Shown one piece after another: positions 56,310 to 64,000 of a DNA stretch of 64,000 nucleotides. The notes beneath the pieces are model-generated. The model worked only from the letters and a program-made list of their open reading frames with translations, did not search any database and had not been told where the DNA came from. The stretch covers positions 54,709,849-54,773,848 of the forward strand of contig ML679941.1 in the NCBI GenBank assembly GCA_007922225.1, written 5' to 3'. Numbering within the stretch: the first letter of the stretch is position 1; each line of letters begins with the position of its first letter. Made by a program: the position numbers and the translations under genes. The DNA is from Emydura subglobosa (taxonomy: Eukaryota; Chordata; Testudines; Chelidae).

Positions 56310-56731
56310 TTTTTGCAGGCATAAGCTTTCGTGGGCTGTACCCCACTTTGTCAGATGTTTAGTCTTGAGAAAAGAAGGCTGGGGGGGAGCTGATAACACA
56401 CTTTGAATAGTGCTTTTATACTGAGGATTGTAATTAATTGATCTCCGTGTCCACTTGAAGATAGGACCAGAAGTAATGGGCTTAATCTGCAGCAAGGGAG
56501 AGTTAGGTTAGATATTAGGAAAAACTTTCTAATTATTAGGGTAGTTAAACTCTGGAATAGGCTTCCAAGGGATGTTGTGGAAATCCCCATCATTGGAGGT
56601 TTTTTAGAACAGGTTGGACAAACACCAGCCAGGGTGGTCTAGGTTTACTTGGTCCTGTCTCAGTGCAGGGGGATGGACTTGATGACTTCTCAAGGTTCCT
56701 TCCAGCCCTCCATATCTAGGATTCTATGATA
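56310..56731 (+). mobile_element. Short repeat fragment followed by a CR1 3' end
   Basis: GGCATAAGCTTTCGTGGGCT (56319) is a fragment of a reptile interspersed repeat. From about 56366 CR1 sequence follows: GGGCTTAATCTGCAGCAAGG, GTTAGATATTAGGAAAAAC, then GGATGGACTTGATGACTTCT and a tail ending GGATTCTATGAT. This is an older CR1 subfamily than those at 2.0 and 39.5 kb. Confidence 0.75.
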
Positions 56732-57961
56732 AAATGGTCTCTGTTTGGGCTTTTGTCAGAACAGTTTGCAGTTCTGGCACTTTGGACTCTGCTTTTAGTG
56801 CAGGAGCCTGAGTTAGAACTGAGATTTGAGATTTCATAGCTTTGTGTTGAATTTCTCTTTCAGTGCCACTACAAGATTAGTCCCACTCACGCTTCCCATA
56901 GATGTGTGTGTTTCTGTTTTGGAAGTTAACCTTTTGTCTAGCATCCTTTAAGTGTTAACAGATGTTCTATGAAAAGGGGTAAAGCAGAAAAGGTTTTTCA
57001 GATGCCATCCATTAGTGATATGATAACAGCATCTTGATTAGATCTCCAGTTATATTGATAGTTAGTTATTTCCTAGATCCTCAGTTTGGCTCAGAGGAAA
57101 CTCTGAAAGTTGCCTTTTGAATTGCCTGGTTGTGTATGTTAGACTGCATCTTCCATAGAGAATTGAATGAGTGGGATATGTGGTATTCTACATACCATGC
57201 TAGCCATGCCATTTTAAGTGCAGTTTTTTCCTAAGTCTGCTCTTCCACTGTACTGCTCCGTGCATTTTTTTGTGAGGAGATACTTATGTCGTAATTTCTG
57301 GCACAGGTCTCTAAAGCAGTGATCTGAGAGAGATCTTGAAAGACCTTTTGGGAACTTCATAGAATTGGGGAAGATGTCAACCTCCTATGATTCTTTAAGG
57401 AAATTTCGGTAATTTCATGGCCACTCGGTGTAATGTTAATCTCAGCTAGTTGCACTGACATCCGGTCAAACCAAAATGTTCCAAATGATTAAATTTGGGT
57501 GAGCCTGGATTTCCTAACTCCCTTGATGGTCAGTCACCAGTGCCTGTGTGTTAGCCATAGGCAAACTGGCAGTATACTAAATAGGAAAGCTGAGGTGTGC
57601 TATAGGTTGAAGCAAAATGAAATCAAATGCTGCTGAAGAAATCAGTCACTCTTTAAATAGTGCATACATAAATTCCACAGAGTTTGTAGAATTTATTTGT
57701 ACAGGGAAATGTCTTCCACTTAACTCAGCCCCAGTGTAGTGGAGTGTAGAAACTAGACCAAACAGATGCCTTGAGCAGTGGGGGGTAAATGTATTGTGGT
57801 AAGGTAGTGGGAGGACTATTGACACCCTTAATGCCCATCCACAGTGGCTCCACATTGGTATGGTGGAGGACTGGACTACATGCTGATTAGCCTTGCTTGA
57901 AGAAAGTCTAAATGAAATAATAGCCTGTTCACTGTTGGAGTATTTTATGTGAATGAATGGA
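56732..57961. other. Non-coding DNA
   Basis: Nothing recognised. Confidence 0.4.
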
Positions 57962-58044
57962 GCCAGATCCTTAGCTAATATAAAGTGGCATCACTCTATT
58001 AACTTTAGTGGAGTGACAACAGTTTACGCCAGCCAAGGATCTTG
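57962..58044. repeat. Palindromic amniote MITE-like element
   Basis: CAGATCCTTAGCT and AGCCAAGGATCTTG are inverted copies. The centre (CTCTATTAACTTTAGTGGAG) is itself nearly symmetric. Confidence 0.6.
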
Positions 58045-60960
58045 TCCAGGGTGTGTTACAGGTGTGCTACAGGAACAAGTTGCTGATTGTTATTCTGAGT
58101 TTTTCTAGGGTAGACTCAGATTTAGGTTTCTTACTTGAAAAGTGACTTTTCTGTTAGCCCTGTCCTATACTTATAGATTGATAGTTGGGTACTTTATTAT
58201 ATAGATTACAATTTATAGTTTTATACCATGTCTTCATACCAGTGAAACTTCTGGGAAGCTGACTGTTTATAACTCAAGATATTGCTCCTCAGAGTTTCAG
58301 CAGTAGTTCTAAATGATTATCTTCAGTATTACGGTAGAATGCTCTTAATTGCAATACCTCGGTGACCTTTCAGAATTCCTAATTAACTGAAGACACAATA
58401 TTAATATTGCTGTTCAGGGACTGTAGGGGTTATCATGCTTCTGGACAGGCCCATAGTGTCTGGAGACTGCAAATCAACAGTGGGATAGAAGCTGACCTTG
58501 TTGTCTGGCCGGGGCATCTGTGGGATGGGATGCCACCTTGATTTGTTGGTGTGGAAGAAGCAAACAGGTAGTGATGAGTGGCTTATGTATAGAGCAGTGT
58601 GAATACAAATCATGATTAAAAGAATCAACATTTTTATTAGTTTAAATGTTGCTAGTTTTTTTTCTTCCCATTTTTGTAGTTTTAAATTGCTAAAGTGGAT
58701 ATCTTGTTCCTTTAGTTTCCTAATTTTCAGATTTTACTTAAATATTTTTTCTAAGAGGTTTCAGAATTAAAATATTCATCTGCTGAAAGAGGCAAGTCCA
58801 GAAATTCAACTACCACACTGCAAAATATTGAACCTGCACAATTCAATAAAGCCAAAATGCTTTGATTAGGCTATATTCTTGCATCAGGGTTTTCAGTTTG
58901 AAGTCAATTAAATTTGTGTTCCGAAGTCACTTAGGTGCTTTTTGAAAATCCCACCCGTAGGTACCTAAATATGAGTTTAGGAGACTCACTTTAGACTCCT
59001 GTTTTTGTAAACTTTGGGTTGGGCATATGGAAATCTTTGTACAGCAAATCTAAGTAATTTAAGCAATTTTGTTTTGAAGTGACAGACTTTTATGCCACTC
59101 AGAAGTTTTTAATAAAAATGCAAGATCACTTTCTGATGCTGGAAGCACTTATTCAATTATTGTACTAGTACTTAAATAAGCCTATTGGAGTCCACAGGAC
59201 TGTTCATATGAGTATAGTTACATTCCTGTTTGCGTTTGTGGTATTAAGGCCTTAATTTTCAATATAGTGAGGTTTTTTTTTTGCTTTTTGTCTGTAGAAG
59301 TTCTAGGCTGACCAGATAGCAAGTGTAAAAAATCAAGATGGGATGGGGAGTGATAGTGCCTATATAAGAAAAAGCCCCGAATATCAGGACCATCTATGTA
59401 AAATCGGAACATCCAATCACCCTAAGGAGTTCTGTAAAATTAAAATGAGACCCTATTTAAAAATCTCAGCATATCATATAGTTAATTATGCCTGTTAATC
59501 TAAAGTTGCTATAGCAAAATTTTCAATTCAGTTTTACAAAGTCTGTCTGACTTTAAATCAATGACTTCAGTTGATTCACCCTCCTAAGGGAACTGAAAAT
59601 TTTAAAAGCAAACTGCCAAAACCATTATGAGACACACAGTACTTGTAAATTAGTTGAAGGCATCTCCATTGAGCAGTACTAGTGTCCTGTGCCAAATATA
59701 TCAGGATGTGTATGAGGAAACCTTTTTTGGAGTCCCATCTTCTAGCATCCTAAAAGCCCATTTTACTGTTTGATACTGTATTAAAATATATAGTACAATC
59801 TGAGCTCTGATTCTGGTAGAAAATTAAACACCCGAAGATAAATAGTCAAAATTCAATTACAGTACATATACAAGGACACATGCCTACATAATATGGTTGC
59901 ATGACACACAGCAGTGATCATAGAACAAAGAACCCGTATGTAATGTATCTGCCATGAAGTTAATGGGACTTTTTAAATGGTTCAGGTCCCAGCTTTCACC
60001 TGTGCTTGGGTTCCTCCCAGATCATGTGACTGGCCTCTGCAAGGCCTAGGCTGGGCTTGAAAATATCTCCCTCTTGCTCACATAAGGAGAGACTTGGGAA
60101 AGAGAAGCTCCTTGCTGTGAGGACTCTTCTGTAGTAAGGAGTCTTGAGCCAAGACTGGTGTGGTTCTGTGCTGAGCAGGAGCTGTGGAAGGAGCCAGAGG
60201 TCTACCCTAAAGTCACCTAGACAGGCCTGGGGAGAAGGCCTAAGAAGAGGTCAGCAGATGTTTGAAGTGGCCTGCGGAAGAGTGAAGTAGAGCGGTTTGG
60301 TGTGAACAACCACTTAATGGTTTGGGGTCCGAGGGCCATAGATTGTGTTAGAGAGAAGCTCCCCTATAGTGCTACGTGCAGGTATAGGAGTAGGATTTGG
60401 AGGAAGCCATGGCCTGCAGGTGGTAAAGGACTTTTTTTTGTGAAAGGCTTTATGTTTTTGGTCTTTTGCCTACTTTGGAAAGGAACTTTTTGGTTTGGTT
60501 AGAGTTGGAAGGAGACTGGGACTGGTGGGGAAACCAAGGCATAGCCACTCTCAGGCTCAGACAAGGAAGCTACACCCTCATGGTGCCCAAATAAAGTAAA
60601 GCAGACCTCTAGAAATAAGGCACCATACAATCACTCCAAATCCCTCATTGCACACTTCCTAGGAAAGCCTAGGAGAATAGATGTCTTTCATGCTGCCTGG
60701 GAAGTTAACAGACTTGAGTTTCTTGGACCAGCAGGAGAATTGAGTTCCAGAGTCAACAATACATTCTCAGTAGTAATTAACTTTTAAAATGAAGTTGCTG
60801 TCAGCTTGATCGCCTCCGATTGCAGCTGCTGGAGCAATGCACAAGGAGAGACATGATCCTTTAGGTAGTCAGGGCCCAAGCATTTGGGCAGGAATTTTCA
60901 AAAGAGCATATGGGAGTTAGGAATCCAAAACTCATTGAAATTTGGGCATTGTGGTATAGA
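58045..60960. other. Non-coding DNA
   Basis: No gene is recognised. The part at about 59970-60560 is more GC-rich and purine-rich and may be an LTR-like repeat, but I could not define its ends. Confidence 0.35.
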
Positions 60961-61640
60961 GCGCCTTCTCTGCCTCAGTGAGTCCAGCGCTTCCCTCTAG
61001 CGGTGGGCGAGAGTATATCTTTGTCCGGCAGAAATTTCTCCCTCTAGAGGTGGGTGAGGATAACATTGTCCCCCAAAATGGCTGTTCCTCTCTGGGTCTG
61101 CTAGGCCTTTCCCTCTTTGCTGGGGTTTTGGCTGATCCAGCAAATGGCTGGGTGGAGGGGCTGTCCCACCCTCTACTCTGGGTCTCAACCCAGGGACCTT
61201 ACAAGTAGCAGCCTCATGCTGCTGGTTTCAAGAGTGCTACTAGCCTCCCTGGTTATCTGCCCATGTTCCTCGGCTCACTGTCCACTCCCTGATTGATCAG
61301 GGTCTATCCAGGACTCTTTGCCTGGGGAGTCTCGGTCTCTGATAACGCCTCCGGGCATGGCAGCGCCGATTCAGCCACATAATTCAGTCGTCCCTCAGGC
61401 AGGGTCTTTTTCTCTCAGGCCTCCATGCCTGCTTGGATAAGGTTTCTCCCCCAGCTGCTGTACTTGTGGGGTTCACTTCCCTCCCACAACTCCTATCACC
61501 CAGCTCTGTCTGGCTTGAGGAGAGGCTTTTAACAGGCTCCATGGAGGTCCTTGATTGGCCTCAGGTGTCAAAATTAACCAGGAGTAACCCCTGTTCAGCT
61601 ACCAAGGGAAGAGGAATCTGCTGATCCTGGGGTAATTGAC
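60961..61640. repeat. Probable LTR-type interspersed repeat
   Basis: Composition changes sharply at about 60960. CTCTAGCGGTGGGCGAGAG and CTCTAGAGGTGGGTGAGGA form a short imperfect tandem pair (60997 and 61042). The following C/T-rich text resembles a repeat of turtle genomes that I recall only generally. Orientation and ends are uncertain. Confidence 0.35.
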
Positions 61641-64000
61641 CTTCTTTCTGCACCCTCCTTACTAGGGAGAGGATGTTGTCTGGGGATATGCTCTATGAAT
61701 GTGGGGCCTATTTCCATTCCTCTGTCTGATCAGGCATCCAGGCAGAGTTCCTCTGGGCCGTGTCCACTGACTCCTTAGACACCTTTGAGGAGCAAGGGCA
61801 CTGTCTGGGGTTCTCTGCTTGGTGTCCCCTTCAGGTTCCCTCCGTTTTAATCCTTTGATCTTCATGTCCTGTTCTCTCATTTGTTGTTCCCTGCATTCAG
61901 TTGAGTCCCTGGCTCAGTAGCTCTTCCACTTAAGCTGTGGGAGGTGCTTTTAGCCAGGGTGGGCTTGCTCCTGCTGGTACCCAAATAGAGCACTCTCCTG
62001 TGGGTGTGGAGCTGGAGGGACCAGAGTGCCTGCCTTGCTGCATTTGCTGAACCTCCACCTTAGCTGGACCCCTCCTGCTGCCTTGCTAGCTAGTGGCCCC
62101 CTGGCAGTTGCTGCCTGGGGGTTCCTGATGGCCTGCCCTCTCCTCTAGGGAGGGGGCAAGGAGCCCCCATCACCACTACCATCATTACTGGGGTCTCTCT
62201 TGGCTTGTTGGCTGGCTGCTGCTGGTGGGTGCTCTGCTGGTACTCCCTGTGAACAAATGCATGTGAGTGCACCTCTCCCTTCCCCCTCCTTGGACTGGCC
62301 CTCCATTCCCTAGCTGCATTTGATGGGTGGGCTTTCCTCCCCCCTCTTTTTGCCCATTGGCCTCCCTCCCTGCAGCAGCTTGCCCTTCTTCCCCTTGTTA
62401 TCCACCCCACCGTTCCCTCCTGAATGTTTGTTTGCTCTCCCCTGTTTTGCTTTGGCTTCCTAGAGGGTTTCTTCTGGTTAGTTTGTTTGCCCCACCCTAC
62501 TCCCTTGATGTTAGTTTTGTTACTTGCCTGCCCAAGCCTTTGCAGTTTGTTTTGTGAGGTCACACCACCCCGGCTCGGGCCTGTGTCCACCTTCCCTTTT
62601 GTCCTTGCCCTTTGCTGTCTCCCTTTTACACAGTCCCATGTGCCCCTTTCCACCCAGCACTTGTAACCTCTCCCTTTTAGTTGACCCCCTTACTTCACTG
62701 CACTCCCCAATGTTGGTTTAGTCCCTCCTCTCCCAGGGCAACTGGAGAAGCCGGTATTCCAGCTGGCGCTGGTGAGTGTGACCCAGTTACCTTGCCTGGC
62801 TTGGCACCCCTGTGTTCCTTTTTGTCACCACCCTCCTCCCCTGCTTACAGCCAGTGGGGAGGAGTGGTTGGTCTTCCCTCTCCCCTTCCTCCTTCCTTCC
62901 TCCCTTTTTCTCCCAGACCCGTTCTTATCCCCTCCCTGAATGGCAGCTATGCTTGAGGGTGGGGCCACCGTGGATGCCTCTGTTGCCCCTGACCCCGTTT
63001 CTCCCTGCAGTGATTAGCCCAGCCATTGCTGCCAAGTTACCTACTATTGTTCCTCCTGGGGCATCTCATGGGTAGGGACTCCAAGGCTTCCACCCTCCAT
63101 CCCCCATGGCAGCAGAGGAGAGGGTCATACTATCTCCCTCCTGGACTCTCTTCTTGAGGAGGGCCCAGAAGGAGTCTCCCCCCCACATCATCTGTGCCCC
63201 CCGCATTGGCGCCGCAGCACCTGTCGCCTCAGTTGCTGCTGAGGAACACCTCATGGTGGTGGAAGGGGACCTCCCCTCCATTTTTGAGGTGATTGAGGCC
63301 CTGAGTCTGACCCCAGCTTCTTGGGGAGGATGACCCTCCTCCTATGAGGGCCCCAATCTGGGCGGCGTTCAGCTGCCCCCTCCTCTCTCTTCCCTTTCTC
63401 CCTGGGCTGTTGCCCCTGCTCTCACTCTTGAGGCGCCATTGGGCTAGTTCACCTGCCCAGCCAGCATCAGCACCCCACTTGAGCATGCCAGGCCCATTGT
63501 GGCGATGGCCGATGCTGAATGGCCAGGTTCTAAGCTCATGGATGCCCCCTCCTCTGAGGCAGTGCAGCCACCTTCTTTACCACGTGGGGTTACAAGTCTA
63601 GTTGATCTCCCTTCCGGGGCTGTGGCTGCAGGCCCAGCACCACAGGGGCACCCCCTTCCCTATCCCTTAATTCCTTATGCCTGGCCGGGAGGCACTTCAC
63701 CTTGAGGCTTGGTGTTGAGGCCTTTGGTCCCATCCCTGACCCTGCTCCCTCTCCTGGCCCTGATCCTGCTCTTGCCTGTCACTGATCCCCACTGTCTTCC
63801 CTCTGCCTCATGTGCTGCTGCCATCCCCTGGGTTGTCTTCTTCCTCTTTGACTGCTCGTGGGAGCCAGCTTTTGTGTTCCTCTCTCCCAGCTCACCTGGT
63901 GCTGCTGTCTTCCCTCTGCCACTCTTACCTGTGCCGGGGTCTGAGATGGGCGGTGCGGTGCCAGCTGAACGGGTGCAGCGCCGGTGGTTTGCCCCCTGTT
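61641..64000 (+). mobile_element. Pyrimidine-rich block, possible retroelement 5' region and ORF1 remnant
   Basis: A long C/T-rich stretch (about 62000-63000) is followed by broken + strand frames. One, at 63106-63333, reads MAAEERVILSPSWTLFLRRA and later IGAAAPVASVAAEEHLMVVE. Another at 63499-63705 is Pro/Ala/Gly-rich. The pattern of a low-complexity leader followed by a Pro/Ala-rich ORF is compatible with the 5' part of a LINE (such as a Tx1-type ORF1), but no zinc knuckle or RT is visible before the window ends. Host coding cannot be excluded. Confidence 0.3.

Noticed and set aside
56139..56362. Candidate exon after a strong polypyrimidine-AG (acceptor at about 56139-56140), with an open frame to 56362
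   Set aside because: No good donor follows, the protein matches nothing I know, and the distal part of the frame is interspersed repeat. An in-phase link to the ATG at 41702 is possible but unsupported.

Overview
The window is vertebrate nuclear DNA. It is AT-rich and dominated by interspersed repeats, with no long intact host gene. The organism is most likely a turtle: CR1 LINEs with the sauropsid 3' tail occur repeatedly and on both strands, there is a SINE ending in a CR1-like tail, and there are several non-autonomous hAT families, Ty3/Gypsy and other LTR-type insertions, and old MIR and L2 copies. Species assignment is inference; a crocodilian cannot be excluded from sequence alone.

The most notable object lies at about 13.5-18.7 kb. 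It is a decayed Maverick/Polinton (adintovirus-like) virus-derived element on the + strand. A roughly 4 kb protein-primed family B DNA polymerase runs from about 14.4 kb to 18456. It can be read as an N-terminal domain, a Cys/His-rich region, a 3'-5' exonuclease (Exo I and Exo II motifs) and palm motifs A, B and C, broken by a handful of stops and frameshifts. Eight bases downstream begins the remnant of an FtsK/A32-type packaging ATPase with a Walker A motif, truncated at about 18704. A 347-bp hAT transposon with a perfect 8-bp target duplication sits in the upstream reading frame. A GC-rich block of CCAAT, GC-box and ETS-like repeats (18.73-19.2 kb) follows directly.

Other regions: 0.4-1.0 kb, hAT element with an unusual foldback at its left end; 2.0-2.5 kb, CR1 3' end; 5.5-5.8 kb, Tc1/mariner-like MITE; 6.6-9.1 kb, MIR, hAT and L2; 11.2-12.5 kb, CR1 endonuclease part; 22.3-32.4 kb, a Ty3/Gypsy provirus with both LTRs and a near-matching TSD, lacking RT/RNase H and carrying nested insertions up to three levels deep; 33.8 and 39.1 kb, further hAT elements; 37.4-39.0, 39.5-40.2, 51.4-52.8 and 56.4-56.7 kb, CR1 fragments of different ages; 45.4-46.1 kb, old hAT.

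The only good host-gene signal is a CpG island at about 40.9-42.2 kb with ETS and ZNF143-like promoter motifs and a possible tiny first coding exon (ATG plus two codons, then a splice donor at 41711). No downstream exon could be assigned, so 42-60 kb is probably intron or intergenic DNA. The last 3 kb (61-64 kb) is pyrimidine-rich, repeat-like sequence with broken + strand reading frames.
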